The notes beneath the pieces were generated by a model. It had not been told where the DNA came from, did not search any database, and saw only the letters and a list, made by a program, of their open reading frames with translations. Position numbers and translations under genes: made by a program. From Pagrus major (Eukaryota > Chordata > Actinopteri > Spariformes > Sparidae), in assembly GCF_040436345.1 (NCBI RefSeq), contig NC_133215.1, forward strand, positions 22,929,806-22,993,805: DNA of 64,000 bases, given 5' to 3'. Below are positions 27,901 through 38,000 of the stretch, piece by piece. Positions within the stretch are counted from its first letter, which is position 1. Every line of letters starts with the position of its first letter.

Positions 27901-30900
27901 AGCTCAGTTGGTAGAGCATGTGCCCAATGTACAGACACGCTCGCTGCAGCGGCCCTGAAATCGAAACCAACCTGTGGCCCTTTTATGTATGTCATCCCTT
28001 CTCTCTCTCATCCAGTTTCCTGTCATCTACCCAAGCTGTCTAATTAATTCATTTAAAAAAGGCATATTATCAATGTGCGAGACTGCAACATGACCAAGTC
28101 CCCGACATGTCTACTGTTGACATCTGTGCAATAATCTTGGCACATAATTGAAACATAGTGAACTTACACGACAATACGGCGATCGAGGAACCAGTATTTT
28201 CGGCTGTGTCGGTCATAGCCGACTGGCAGTTGTCGAATAAATGGTCTGCTTCTCTGCACTTCTGGGATGCAATCCGCCACACCGGGTACCTTGTGTGCCA
28301 CACACACCTCGCACTGCCACTCATCCTCCGGCACTTCCTGCAACGGTGGCTTCACACACTCCAAATGGTAAACAGCTGAACATGTCTCGCAGCACAGCAG
28401 GTCACCAAGGCGATGGCATACCCTGCAGTGGTCGTCGTAGGCCACTACCCCTTCAGACATTAGCTCCTCTCTGGCAATGTTGGTTGCCAGGAACTGGTCC
28501 ACCAAAAACTGGAGAACTTTGACTTTGCTCTCCAATGGTTCATACGGGTAATCCTCACTCTCCTGGAAAGGCAGAATGTGCCGGTACTCCGGGTCGCTCT
28601 CACAGTACGCCCGCAACACCTCTGGCCAGGTCATACCATCCACAAAATACAGAGTGGAGTTGACCGAGTCCTTCACGTCAGCTGGACCAAATGTGGTGTT
28701 GGAAGTGTCTTCCTCTCTGAGGATAGCTTTGAGCAGGGAGATGTGTGTCTCTGCCAACAGTGTGCACTGCTCCTGGCTGGCAAGTGCTGCACAGAAATCC
28801 TCAAAGCGGAACGGCGAGAGCCGCAGAACTGAGCCAAAGTTGCGGAGAACTTCGTAGACAGCAGACACATTAAGGAGCTGTGAGGTAGGGACCAAGAGGT
28901 CATCAGAAGACTTGGGAAGCTCAAGGGCAGGAATGTCTTTAGCCTCAAGGATAGGAGACTGCGGTCGCATTGCCCGACTCTTTCTCCGGCCTGCGTGAAA
29001 AGAAAAGAGCCAGGAGTTAGAAGAAAGTTGGCATATAGAACAGAAAAAGAAAATAAATAACAAATGTGTATATAAACCCCTGCAGACACTGTGTATAACT
29101 CTTTGGAATTAGTACAAGTTTACAGGCAATAACATTCAGGTATTTGAAGAGACCATTGTTGCTTTGAGCCACCACAAAATGTTCAAATGTGGCAACTCTG
29201 CGTGTCCCTGTATACAATGGACTGAGCTATATACCTTATGTTTACCATGAGGCAATGCAACCTAATGCCTGAACTTATCATCCTTGATGCCTCATTGGAC
29301 TCTCGGATTTTGCACTAGTACAGTGTTTGGAGTAATGATGGTACTTGGGGATCTCCCAAGCTCCAAATTCTGTCTGTATTAAAAAAAAAAAAAAAAAAAA
29401 GATACTATAACAACATACCAATGGAATTTATAGGACTCAACACCCTGTCTAAATACTTCATAGGACTTGTGAAATGTCTAATTTGAGGCAATGACAAATG
29501 AGTGCTAATGGCAATGGGGTTATTTATAAGTAGTGCAACACTGGAGAAGTTCAAGGCAGACAAGCACATTCTTCTCCCAAGACAATAAGCTAAATGCTAA
29601 TTGCACCCACTAGATTTATAAGCCTGTAATTCATGCAGATGGTACAGCATATGTACTGTACCTGTATATGACCTCTGGATTATCTGTCTGTGCACATTAT
29701 CAATTTCTGAACCCAGTAATGTGGAATAATCCTGCATTTGTGGATGATCTAAATGCGTCAGTCCAGGTCATTCAACGTGGCTTCATGACACTGCTCCTGA
29801 CCAATATTAAATACGTAACTGCTTGAAGAAATACTTCTAAAGTCACTGTAGGATTAATATACTGTTGCAACACAATATATATGAAATCACTATATCCTTA
29901 CAGCGGATTGGTGTGTGTTTCCAGTCTTCTCTTGTGCTCTTCATAATTTCAAAGATGCTATAACATGATTGCACTGTGGGTTGCATTACCTTTTATGTAT
30001 CTGTATTGTATCTTCAGTGTAAACACTGCAGTAACTGCCAATAAACTGTTAAGCAAATATATTTGTATTTGTTCTGACTCTGGTATAATTCTGTGGTTTA
30101 GCATCAATGTGTAAACAGAGAAACAGCGATGGGACTACAGCAGCAGAACTGGCTGCTTCACAAATGATGACAGTCAGGGATTAGGGGTTGACTGCTGCAG
30201 GTTCATTATTCAGCATCAAACACAGGGATTTTGTGAAAAAGTGGTATGTGTGCCGGTGTGCAATGTGTTTGGAAACAGCATGGGTATGTGTGCCAGTGTA
30301 GGTGACAGCCAAAGCACAGTTATGTCTGGCCATCAGCATAGGTCTTATAAAAGATCCCTCACACTTGGCTGCACAATGCTGCCATGTTCACATGTCTTCA
30401 AAAAAGGGAGGCAGCCTTGCCGCTGGAAGTTAAAAGGTAAGTGAGTAATCCCTGAAAACACTTACATTGCATCTAAGCCTGACAAGAATGCAGTGAGGTG
30501 ACATAGGGCGAACAAATAAAGAAATTCAACCTACACATAAATTTTTCTCTCTGAAGAACATTTCTGTTTTGAAGCAAAATGTATTCCCGCAACAAAAGAC
30601 GAAGGTCTGATGTCATGGTCACAACAAAAGACTTAGCTTTTCTGTAGAAGAGATATTTAAATGCACAAAATACCCAAGTCTGGATCACCTTTACATCTAT
30701 CTTTCTAATTCCATCTCGATTCATTAGTTCCAGCGGCTGGCACAATGCTTTCAGTGCATACTTTAAATAACAGATGTATGAATTGATTATTTGGCAGACA
30801 CAACTTCATTTACATGACTGTCCACAAGTATGGACGTGATGGCTCTAATTTGCTCACCTGATAAACATAGGAGTGGTTACTATGGTAACGGTGCACCACG

Positions 30901-32200
30901 TAATATTGTAATGAGTTGATGTTTGCAACAAGTGAAAAAAGGAGCGCCTCTCTTCAAAACAAAGACCTGTCAAACTCATTTAGCAACATTATGCAACTAA
31001 AATACGGCTTCCGAAATAGAGTTGGATAAGGTTCACAGGTCTAATGATTGTGCGTAAAAATAATGCAGTTATTATCTATTTGCAGTGTAACATTTTCATT
31101 TCAGGTAGTTCAGCTTTGGAAAAAGTTGAATTGTTAATAAGAGATAAATGGTCAACAATGTTTATAAAATACGTGTTTTGATGAAGCGCAGTTAAAAGTG
31201 TAGAAACAGCAGTTTCTGTGTTATTACATACGTAGAAATGCTGAATGAATGAAACAAATGAAAAGTTGTTAACGTAATCTCCATACATCCTGTTTCAGTG
31301 AGTATGAAAACGCGTTAAATACAGCACGCATGAAAAAATCCGGTAAAAAAAGAAAAAAAAGAAAGGCACTAATACATTCTTCATCATTAAATGTCAACAA
31401 AAAATGTGCTGATCCGACAAAAGTCAAAAACATGAGAGCCGGTTGAAGCGTGGAGTAGATCTGCAAACCAGCCGCGAGCTGAGCACACGATAAACAAAGG
31501 CCTGTTTCTGAGTGCAAGCTCCATTTTGAACAATGCGGCTTGGTTTCTGTACTGAGCTAAAAATAAAATGCACACTTTAAGTAATGCAAACCTGCTTTAA
31601 GTGCGTGCACTTGCAAACGATCGTACCTGGGGTGCTACCGAGCGTGCTGTGGCTCCTAAAACTACTCTCGGTACAGTAGCTGGCATCATCATCATCTGGT
31701 AGTTCCTCCAGATAGTCAGAGTCGTTTCCTAGGGCCTCCTCTTCTTCAAGATCCGACGAAGGGTTGTCGTTCAGGAGTTCATCTTCGTCTGACCTGTAGC
31801 TTAAATTATCATCCTCCTCGTCGCTGTTGTCGTCGTAGACCACCTTGGTCTGAGGCCGCCTCACTCCGCCTCTACTGCCGCGGCCGCCTCTCGACCCCCT
31901 GCCTCTCCCTCTGGTTCCTCTGCCCCGCGATCCCGCGGCCGTCGCCGTGGTAGAGCCTCCAACTTTCCTGCGGCCCCGGGACGAATGAAAGTTCTCTCGG
32001 CCGGAGATTTCTGTATCCACCTCCGCAGAGCCAGTGCCGCAGGCGCCGCCGCTTCCTCCCCGTCCCCGACCCCGTGCTCTGCCTCTTCCCCGTCCACGCA
32101 TCCCTCTGCTCCTGCCGCCCCGAGAGCCGCGGACTGGCCCGGGTGAACCTTCCCGCATCACTGCTGCTTGTTTGGGCGGCCTTCCTCTTCTCCCCCTCAT
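1645..32200 (-). CDS. bptf: bptf, bromodomain PHD finger transcription factor (29 exons, 3' end outside window)
   Basis: Largest subunit of the NURF chromatin-remodelling complex, which tethers the ISWI ATPase to modified nucleosomes in the nucleus. Exons, in transcription order: 32200-31627, 28990-28168, 25229-25178, 24940-24772, 22556-22299, 21608-21399, 20247-20062, 19859-19684, 19266-19087, 18925-18744, 18545-18414, 17723-17594, 17078-16943, 16586-16284, 16077-13989, 11476-11352, 10867-10739, 10437-10287, 9983-9944, 9572-9347, 9087-8938, 5339-5209, 4823-4709, 4125-3920, 3731-3491, 3276-2993, 2649-2536, 2361-2200, 1727-1645. All phases join, giving 7,757 nt. The translation follows vertebrate BPTF throughout, from the N-terminal GRRGRPPKQ to AEREENQR. 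The exons for the C-terminal PHD finger and bromodomain lie beyond position 1. The start was chosen because it matches the family N-terminus. Exon ends are read by eye and a few may be off by a codon. Confidence 0.95.
6729..7087 (+). repeat. Dispersed fish repeat in bptf intron 21, copy 1
   Basis: The element begins agggctgcaactaatg and ends gctaatcattgcagctct, so its ends are near inverted repeats. Its interior (gtcaaaaaaagggcgataaa, caccaatttccca-like runs, ccaacagtccaaaacccaac, aaagaaaagcagcaaatcct) recurs in reverse orientation at 51319-51655. It belongs to a family I recognise as abundant in fish genomes, probably a non-autonomous DNA transposon. The family name is not certain. Confidence 0.75.
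10287..11476 (-). CDS. bptf: bptf exons 16-18: conserved segment after the long exon (residues 1867-2002)
   Basis: Exon 16 (11476-11352) encodes YRLQTVKSLAGVSLMLRLLW and RWDDM. Exon 17 (10867-10739) encodes ETSDTEITTTEIIKRRDVGP, YGIRSEYCIRKIICP and GVPETPK. Exon 18 (10437-10287) encodes TPQRKGLRSSALRPKK and VVIETWVAEEELDLWEIRAF. All match mammalian BPTF nearly residue for residue, in the same order, with phases 2-1-1-2. Confidence 0.9.
13989..16586 (-). CDS. bptf: bptf exons 14-15: acidic exon and 2.1-kb Ser/Thr-rich exon (residues 1070-1867)
   Basis: Exon 14 (16586-16284) is Glu/Asp/Ser-rich. Its end at CAAA|GTATGA is inferred from phase. Exon 15 (16077-13989, 2,089 bp) is a single long open frame, mostly low-complexity Ser, Thr, Pro, Glu and Gln and probably disordered. 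Its start (FNYDVVDVSKGFLTRIAYKK) and its end (TALPSYRKFVTKSNRKSIFV, then PYPSPRPTFGITWR) are strongly conserved in BPTF, which fixes frame and identity. The donor is TGGAG|GTAAGC. Confidence 0.88.
16943..19266 (-). CDS. bptf: bptf exons 9-13: conserved middle block (residues 817-1070)
   Basis: Five consecutive exons (19266-19087, 18925-18744, 18545-18414, 17723-17594, 17078-16943) encode one of the most conserved BPTF stretches. It includes YFRLGQEGKYRVYHNQYS, HKFCMTPAGEFKWNGS, NWIKAVQMCSKAREFALALA, RMTSMEREEKEKVKKREKK and GEEYRVTGYGGWSWISKT. No catalytic residues are known here; the block is characteristic of the NURF301/BPTF family. The intron after exon 9 has a GC rather than GT donor (AGAGAG|GCAAGG, 19087/19086), paired with a normal acceptor (TTTCATTAG|GAC). 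Confidence 0.9.
19684..22556 (-). CDS. bptf: bptf exons 5-8: charged linker (residues 540-816)
   Basis: Exon 5 (22556-22299) encodes a Glu/Lys-rich, probably coiled-coil stretch starting EDILERLRAKKEEELEEVKR. Exons 6 (21608-21399) and 7 (20247-20062) encode poorly conserved Ser/Pro-rich linker. Exon 8 (19859-19684) returns to conserved sequence, TRLRNPDSKLSQLK and QQVAAAVHEANK. Exons 6 and 7 rest on open frames plus matching phase-1 borders rather than on recognisable domains, so they are less certain than exons 5 and 8. Confidence 0.8.
21163..21326. repeat. Short MITE-like element in bptf intron 6
   Basis: A 164-bp unit bounded by 11-bp terminal inverted repeats, tagggctgggt at the left and acccagctcta at the right. 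It contains a poly-A run, several atcgat/gatatc-type motifs and an internal hairpin with perfect 11-bp arms (21257-21267 with 21272-21282, 4-nt loop). Many short fish DNA-transposon derivatives look like this. It lies 73 bp beyond the exon 6 donor. Confidence 0.6.
23756..23895. repeat. Fragment of a gatatc-rich dispersed repeat in bptf intron 4
   Basis: The stretch starting gcctgaccaatatatcggta followed by gggcgatatcatcaggatc resembles a common fish repeat built on imperfect atatcgg/ccgatat motifs. A related motif set appears at the right edge of the window (63935-64000). Boundaries are vague. Confidence 0.4.
24772..25229 (-). CDS. bptf: bptf exons 3-4: conserved segment after the PHD finger (residues 466-540)
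   Basis: Exon 3 (25229-25178) is 52 bp and encodes EEDGEQEDKAIWYYSTK. Exon 4 (24940-24772) encodes VQLAELIDCLDKEYWEADL followed by the MDITEDLTNKARGSNK block. Together with the end of exon 2 this looks like the WHIM/WSD-type region known from ISWI partner proteins, which packs next to the DDT domain. Both segments match mammalian BPTF closely, and the phases (0, then 1) are consistent. Confidence 0.88.
25633..26095. repeat. Retroelement-like dispersed repeat in bptf intron 2
   Basis: This contains the runs cctgaacccgtgtctttatc, ggatctgcaccaacagttaa, gttcagtagtttttgtgtaa and cctgctgacaaaccaaccag, ending at cctcgctggtggaggtgatg, with a matching cctccggcaaag near its start. I recognise this set as a high-copy fish repeat, probably SINE- or LINE-derived. 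The exact family was not determined. Confidence 0.6.
27889..28055 (+). repeat. tRNA-derived SINE in bptf intron 2
   Basis: The 5' part resembles a tRNA, with an A-box-like tagctcagttggtagagcat and a degenerate B-box (cctgaaatcgaaacc). It is followed by a conserved tRNA-unrelated body (cctgtggcccttttatgtat, then gtcatcccttctctctctca and tttcctgtcatctaccc). The order and wording match a widespread fish SINE type. The copy is diverged, and its 3' end runs into AT-rich sequence. It lies about 110 bp from the donor of bptf exon 2. Confidence 0.7.
28168..28990 (-). CDS. bptf: bptf exon 2: DDT domain and first PHD finger (residues 192-466)
   Basis: This 823-bp exon carries the DDT domain at about residues 233-293 (AVYEVLRNFGSVLRLSPFRF and on), the module that binds the ISWI ATPase in related remodellers. 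A WHIM-like helical stretch follows (around LQFLVDQFLATNIAREELM). The first PHD finger is at about 378-421, with the Cys4-His-Cys3 pattern complete: C380, C383, C392, C395, H400, C403, C418, C421. The exon ends in the RKYWFLDRR motif. All of this is nearly identical to mammalian BPTF. The acceptor is CACGCAG|GCC and the donor is GT|GTAAGT. Confidence 0.93.
29381..29400. repeat. Poly-A tract in bptf intron 1
   Basis: Twenty consecutive A residues. No retroelement body could be recognised next to it, so it may be a simple repeat. Confidence 0.8.
31627..32200 (-). CDS. bptf: bptf exon 1: basic and acidic N-terminus (residues 1-191)
   Basis: The exon opens with an AT-hook-like GRRGRPPK motif, followed by about 110 residues very rich in Arg and Gly (repeated RGRGR/SRGG units). 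It then turns sharply acidic, with runs of Asp, Glu and Ser, and ends in the conserved DASYCTESSFRSHST segment found at the same place in mammalian BPTF. The donor is CCAG|GTACGA, phase 1. The local DNA is strongly GC-rich, as expected of a CpG-island first exon. An in-frame Met 46 codons upstream (32338) is unlike the family and was not used. Confidence 0.9.
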
Positions 32201-32483
32201 TGTGGGAGAGAGTATTTGCTGTTCCGCTTCAATCTCGGTGCTTGAATAAACCACGCACACCGGAGAAAAGCGGGGGACAAAAAAACCAACAGGTTTGGTG
32301 ACAGTTCTCGACGAGTCCCCACCAAGCCCCGGTCTCAATTTCAGGGCGGAAAGCTCAAACTGAATGGCCGGTGTCCCGCTTTGGGTCGCCTGCAGACGCC
32401 ATTTTTCTTCTCAGCTCTCCCTCCGTTGAAAACACAGCAGGCCCCAGAGTTGCGTTAAGCTAACCATGGATACCAGTGGACGT

Positions 32484-32751
32484 ACCGGAAGTGAAGCGCT
32501 TTTCCCTTCAAAGTAAAAGCAAAAGCCAAACTACATAATGAGTAGAATGATTTAATAATTGTGTACATAACATTACACACGTATCTAATCCGATTACATA
32601 GATTTTTCATATCTCATCATGGTTGTTTGTGTAATAAAAAAATATTTTTAAACGTTTTCGTTCTTACGATTTAAGGACAACACATCCGGAAGTGCGGTTT
32701 TAATCCTCTAACTTGACAGTAGGGGCCTAAGTGGATGCGAGGTCACGTGAC
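32484..32751. promoter_or_regulatory. bptf upstream promoter region with ETS and E-box motifs
   Basis: Two ETS-type motifs (accggaagtg at 32484-32493 and ccggaagtg at 32686-32694) and one palindromic E-box, gtcacgtgac at 32742-32751, lie 280-550 bp upstream of the bptf start codon. No TATA box is obvious. This fits a TATA-less housekeeping promoter; which transcript start is used cannot be read from sequence alone. Confidence 0.5.
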
Positions 32752-32759
32752 TCACTATT

Positions 32760-33614
32760 CCACAATAGACGCAATTGCCGTGCTAGTTCATAAAATTAGT
32801 TATCCGTGCAAACGCTTTCCGCCAATAGTTCTTTATTCGAGTTGGCTGGTTCTGGTATATGGTTTTAATCACAGGTGAGTCGAGTATATTCAGTAAAACA
32901 CCATCATTCATTTTCGGCTCTGTCGCCATCATCGTCACAGCAAAGCGAGGCGAGAAGATCAGCATACGTCCGTCACTGAGCTCCCAATACATGAACCTAT
33001 AGAAGTCGGCATAAAAGTTAGCAGCACGCATATTTTCAGGGTGTAGATGACATGCATTTGGAAACAGCAGTATTGTGTATCTTAAGCAAATATATTTTCT
33101 ATAACTTTAAGATTACTTTTTGTTTATTACCTAGGAACCTGGCTCCATTTAAGTAATCTCAACCTGTTCATTTACCTGAAATACTGTAGAACAAGAGCGA
33201 TGCTGAGCTCCTGCAAAATAAACGCTACTATAAACTGCAGTGCAACAATGCAGCGCGCAATATTTAACCGAAGAGTAGGGGTGCAATCCTGCGGGGGTCC
33301 GCGACATCCTCCACTCTTTCCTTTACTATGAGCGACTCTCTGAGCTGCACTTGATGGATTAGCTGAGCTAACAGTTCATTTCTGAAAATCGTCTTCGCCT
33401 TTGTTTGCTTTCCTTCTTTAGCTAGCTACTTTAAAAAGAGAAAAGACACAGCTCTATCTTCTGTTTACCTGGCATAGCTAGCCAGCCGAAAGATAGCAGG
33501 GGAACTTTTATTGTAACTGATATTATCAAAGGATAATTACATAAAACTGTATATACATGCAATATTAAGTATGATTATGTTTATTTTGCCACTATATGAA
33601 GATATATGTTATCA
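32760..33614. other. Intergenic region between bptf promoter and tRNA-Ser
   Basis: No protein gene is supported here. A strong plus-strand splice donor (acag|gtgagt at 32874/32875) may end a first exon divergent from bptf. The rest is AT-rich and without recognised features. Confidence 0.4.
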
Positions 33615-33696
33615 GTTGTCGTGGCCGAGTGGTTAAGGCGATGGACTAGAAATCCATTGGGGTCTCCCCGCGCAGGTTCGAATCCTGCCGACAACG
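33615..33696 (+). tRNA. tRNA-Ser (anticodon AGA)
   Basis: An 82-nt cloverleaf. The acceptor stem gttgtcg pairs with cgacaac (33689-33695), with discriminator G at 33696. The D-arm is tggccgagtggttaaggcga. The anticodon loop is ctAGAaa with AGA at 33648-33650, reading serine UCU/UCC codons. The long variable arm is typical of tRNA-Ser, and the T-arm is ggttcgaatcc. It nearly matches vertebrate tRNA-Ser-AGA. A T5 Pol III terminator follows at 33700-33704. There is no intron, and CCA is not encoded, as expected in eukaryotes. Confidence 0.97.
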
Positions 33697-33699
33697 TCG

Positions 33700-33704
33700 T
33701 TTTT
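33700..33704 (+). terminator. RNA polymerase III terminator of tRNA-Ser
   Basis: A run of five T residues begins 4 nt after the tRNA 3' end; a second T4 run follows a few bases later. Confidence 0.85.
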
Positions 33705-35062
33705 GTTTTGTGTTGGTGTCTCAATACCATGGTTGCATTATGGAGGGAAAAACCAAAACCTTACCAACACGACCTGTCAAGAGCACACTAAGCTAAATCA
33801 AGGATTTCACGACAGCAACACCAGTTTGCTACTGTATTTGGTTTGATTGGCCAGCTTAACAGTTCCTAACCAACTCCAAACGGAGTCCTACCAATTCCTT
33901 GCTAAATGCTTGCAATGTTAAAAAAAACAAAAGTTTTTCATTAAAATAACTTAGTATGTGTTCTTAAGTAATAGCTGTAACAAAGTAACCCATTCTCTGG
34001 ATTATGTTGCGTTAAATTTGCTATTATAGTTAGCATATATCTGCAGGCCTTCTTGTAGACTCATTTTTCCTCGCACCTTTTCATCATAATGTCCCTCAAG
34101 TATGTCAAGTCTTCTTACAGCAGGTCAACAGCACCAGTGATTGTTTCCAGTTAGCAAATCAGGCAGCATCAATACATTTCTGCAATTAATATTTACTCTG
34201 AATTATTTGCCTAAGAAAAGTCTGTCACCAATTTATTTTGTTTTTGTTCTGCCATTGCCTGATGTTACTGTTTTTTAACTCTGTTCCTTATACATTGAAC
34301 TGTTATGGCTGATTGTCTGTACATTATACTAAAATAAAAAAATATATAATCAGGCCACAGGTGTGTTCCCATACAGCAAGTGAGGAGTCGAGCCATAGCT
34401 ACTGTTAACATCACCTCACCAGCTCAAACGTCCTTTATACAGGGACCAAATAATAATAATTACAATATTAATACAAAGCACTGTCACCTTTCATTATCCA
34501 CAATATCAGTGTGCAGAAAAAAACCATGACACATGGATTAAAAGTTTACTCTTGATATATATTTGTATTCAAAATAAAAGGTCTTCCTGTGGGAAAACCC
34601 AGTACAAAGTGACAGCTGATAGATTCACAAATATTCAGTTGTATTAGCACACATACAAGGAAACAGCCAGTCACTCACAATTAAATGTTCAATGGCAGAG
34701 TCCCATTAGAAATGTTACAAACCTTTGCCATACTGTCGTATGAGGTGGCTTCTGCATGCATTTTACAAACCTAATATTAACCAGTTTGGCATATAAGCAG
34801 AATGCTGATTTATCATGCAAACTACATTACCTGACTGGTCAACATCAGCTTCAACAAGTTTAAAACATGGTTGAAAGGCATCTGCAAGTTATTCAATGCC
34901 AAAATTACATCAAGAATTATTTTCATATACAGTAAAACATCTTGAATTCTGATGGCTGGTACTGTGCCAAAAAACACTTAATATTATACCATTTGGTTGA
35001 CAAGTAAACAACCCTTGAAACCACCACTGGTGAAAAGTTGGAGGAGAAAATATGTTCAATGT
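33705..35062. other. Spacer between tRNA-Ser and the 3' end of nol11
   Basis: AT-rich sequence without supported genes. Part of it may be nol11 3' untranslated region if the early poly-A signal at 35063 is not used. Confidence 0.5.
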
Positions 35063-35068
35063 TTTATT
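35063..35068 (-). terminator. Candidate nol11 polyadenylation signal
   Basis: AATAAA on the minus strand lies only 25 nt after the nol11 stop codon. Such a short 3' untranslated region would be unusual, so a downstream signal may be the main one. Confidence 0.4.
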
Positions 35069-35092
35069 AAAAGTATACAAATTGGACACATT

Positions 35093-38000
35093 CTAAAACA
35101 GCTCAATGATTTCAATGGAGTATTGTCCGACATCCTTCTTTCCCTTCATCTTATTGAGCTCTTGGAGGCTGCCCTCGATCTTTCCAAGCTCAGAAACCAG
35201 TCTCACCTGAGGACACAAGAGGGCATCTTTAACATCTTTCTCAGATCACTTTTCACATGTGACAACTTCTCCAATAAAACAGCAGTAAATTTGACATGTT
35301 TTGTGCTTTTTTAAACCAGAAAAATTCACATTCAATAAAGTGTTTGTTACCTGAGACTTGACAAAGCTGTGAAGGTTCAGTAGTAAGCCTTTGGCCTCAG
35401 GAGTCATCACTAGCACTGTGAAATGGGCATCCAATACCATGCATACCCAATCCATGATCTACAGTCATATGCAAAAGAAAACAGAGTAAGTAATGTCCGA
35501 ACTTATGTTACATATTAGAAGTATATCTTTTTTTAAAGTTGGAAAAACTGTCTCCATCTTTTTATGCTGACTGTGTGCACTGTGGCTACACTTAAATCAG
35601 ACTGCACACAGTTCAGGTTAAAATGCGAGTACACCATTTCTGAATTTGACAATCTGCCAGCACAATCCTTTTTTCTGCCTCCAGACTTGTCACTTAAGTG
35701 TCTTGGTGTGACAGACAGTTTCTGCACGGATATGTCAAGTGTGCCCATCCTAATTATCTAGTGAAGACACCGATTCAGACCTGTGTCAGACTTGGTGATC
35801 TCAATCCGTGCATCTGTGGGGAAGCATCTTGGGAATACTTGAGGTAAAGGAACTGCAGGTACTGGAGGAATAGCTGAGTGGACGAGAAAGAAAAGTGATG
35901 AGTAAACACAGTTTTTAAAGCATCTGTAGTTGGTGTTTTAAAAAAAAAAAAAAAGCTGCAACAGGTATGGTATTAACTGTTTTGGAACATGAATGTGTGT
36001 TAATGAATGTTACTCACAACAACGTGCTGGGAGGAGAGATCTTTTAGGTGTGGGACAAGGAAAGTGTCACTGTACGCCGTCAACAGGACCTCATTTCTGT
36101 GCAACTTGAATTAAGGTACTATATTCCTATGTATGTTCAGACTCAAATCATTACACACCAAAAAGTTTGCAATTTATGTTCTGTCTGAGTGACTGTGCAC
36201 TGGAAGGATACAGTAGAACAGCCTTGTGTAATCCTACAGGACAGATCTGTTCTGGTGGAGTTGCGCTCTTCTCCTTGTCCTCTTGTCCGGTCTTAATAAC
36301 GACTCTACCTCCACCTACTAGGGCATCTGAGCAGTCCTGGTCAGTGGGGGTGGAGCTGAAACCGTTCTGCAAGCCAACCGGGGCACGCTCCCTTGCAATT
36401 AAGGTTTCCATGAAGGAGACACTGTCAGGCTCCAGGCTCAATTTCTCTGCTTCAATGTCTGGCATACTGCAAGAGGAAGGCAGAACAACAGTTATTTTGT
36501 CATTTTATGTTGAACAGAATCAGGCTAATAATCACCTGGATTATACTGTATTCATATTATTTTATCAGATAAGTTCCATCAAACTAAAAAATGTAAATCA
36601 ACCGTTTGAAGTCACTACGTGCAGACTGTATTACTTTGGTGCCTCCCAGTGGAGGTATCAAAAGTAGCAGACATTAACTCATGCCCACATTAGGAGCATG
36701 CACTTCAAAACCGCTAGTTTTACCTGATAAAGGCCTTCAGGCAAGCGCAGGTGACAGCTTCTGGGATGTCAGGGAAGAACTGCAAGCAGAGCTGACACAG
36801 AAAGAAGTCCCTCCTCTCCAGGGCCAGAAGCACAAGGTCAGGACACACACTGTTGAGGGTCATATGAAGGTAAATGGTCAAATTTGACAGAAACAACACT
36901 TGACTGAATTACTCTGGCAGTATTTAGGAAGACTTCATTCCCAGGAAAATTCCTGCATGATTATTTAAACCAACTCAATTACAACATTTATTTTCAAATG
37001 ATTTTTGACTGAAGACTGAATGATAGCTTTGAGAGTCAAAATTTCAGTGAATTTTCCATTACAAAATAAGTCATCCTGCTTTCATGGCCATGCCTTACTG
37101 ACCTGTGGCAGAGGGACTGGGTGTGCACTAGCTGTGCCAGGGTGCTCGGGGTGTAGAAGGCCGGATCAGCCAGGCTCCGGGACACAAGCGTTGATGCTAG
37201 CTGCCCCACCAAAGGCTGCAGGTCCTGGATGTCTGCCCTGGAGAGGAGCCCCTCTACCTCTCTCTGGACCTCTTCAACTGGTGCCGTCTGCACGAAGAAA
37301 TTAAAATATTTTGTAATTATAAAATTACATTTCTGTTCAGATTGATTCAGTATTTTGTCAGAGAGAAATCAAAATTTTACCTTAATGAACTCCAGAACTT
37401 GGTCAACTGTTAAACCAGCTGCTGATTGGGTCTTACGGTTTGTTCTCTGTGTGGAAAGAGAGAAGAATCAAACCATAAATGATAACATCGACAGAAATAT
37501 TAGTGAACCATTGCTCATCATTCAAACTCACACACAGAATGTAACACACAACAGCAACTGGTGCTCCTATGGCTCAAGTGTGGGAGCTTTATTATTCAGT
37601 AATATGCACCATCTCCTCTTCCCATCTATACAAGCTCCCTTATTTTGCCTTACCGTCTTCCTGGTCTCGACTGCTCTGGAGGGCTGAGCTTTATCTCCAT
37701 GCAGAATGTTATTCCAAGATGGTACACAAGCTGGTGCTTTGAATTCTGCAACAGTCAGAAAAACACATTGTATTGAGTGAACATGCACAATTGCAATATA
37801 CAAAGTGCAGCATCATTAAGAACAGCCACATGACCGAATATGCATGAATTGGTTTGTTATAGCAATATTGGCTGTATTAATGCATGTAGTTATTGCAAAA
37901 GTAGCAGTATTACATATTTGATTTAGCTCACCTTCAGTCTTGGCCTGCTTTAGTTTTCCCAGGGCAGAGGCCAGGGAGGATTTGGGGCACTCATATGGAA

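Noticed and set aside
32034-32301. Plus-strand Pro/Arg-rich frames opposite bptf exon 1
   Set aside because: Complement of the Arg/Gly-rich exon; no recognisable protein or regulatory context.
32201-32338. Upstream in-frame Met giving a 46-residue N-terminal extension of bptf
   Set aside because: The extension is unlike BPTF, whereas the Met at 32200 begins with the family's MRGRRGRPPKQ.
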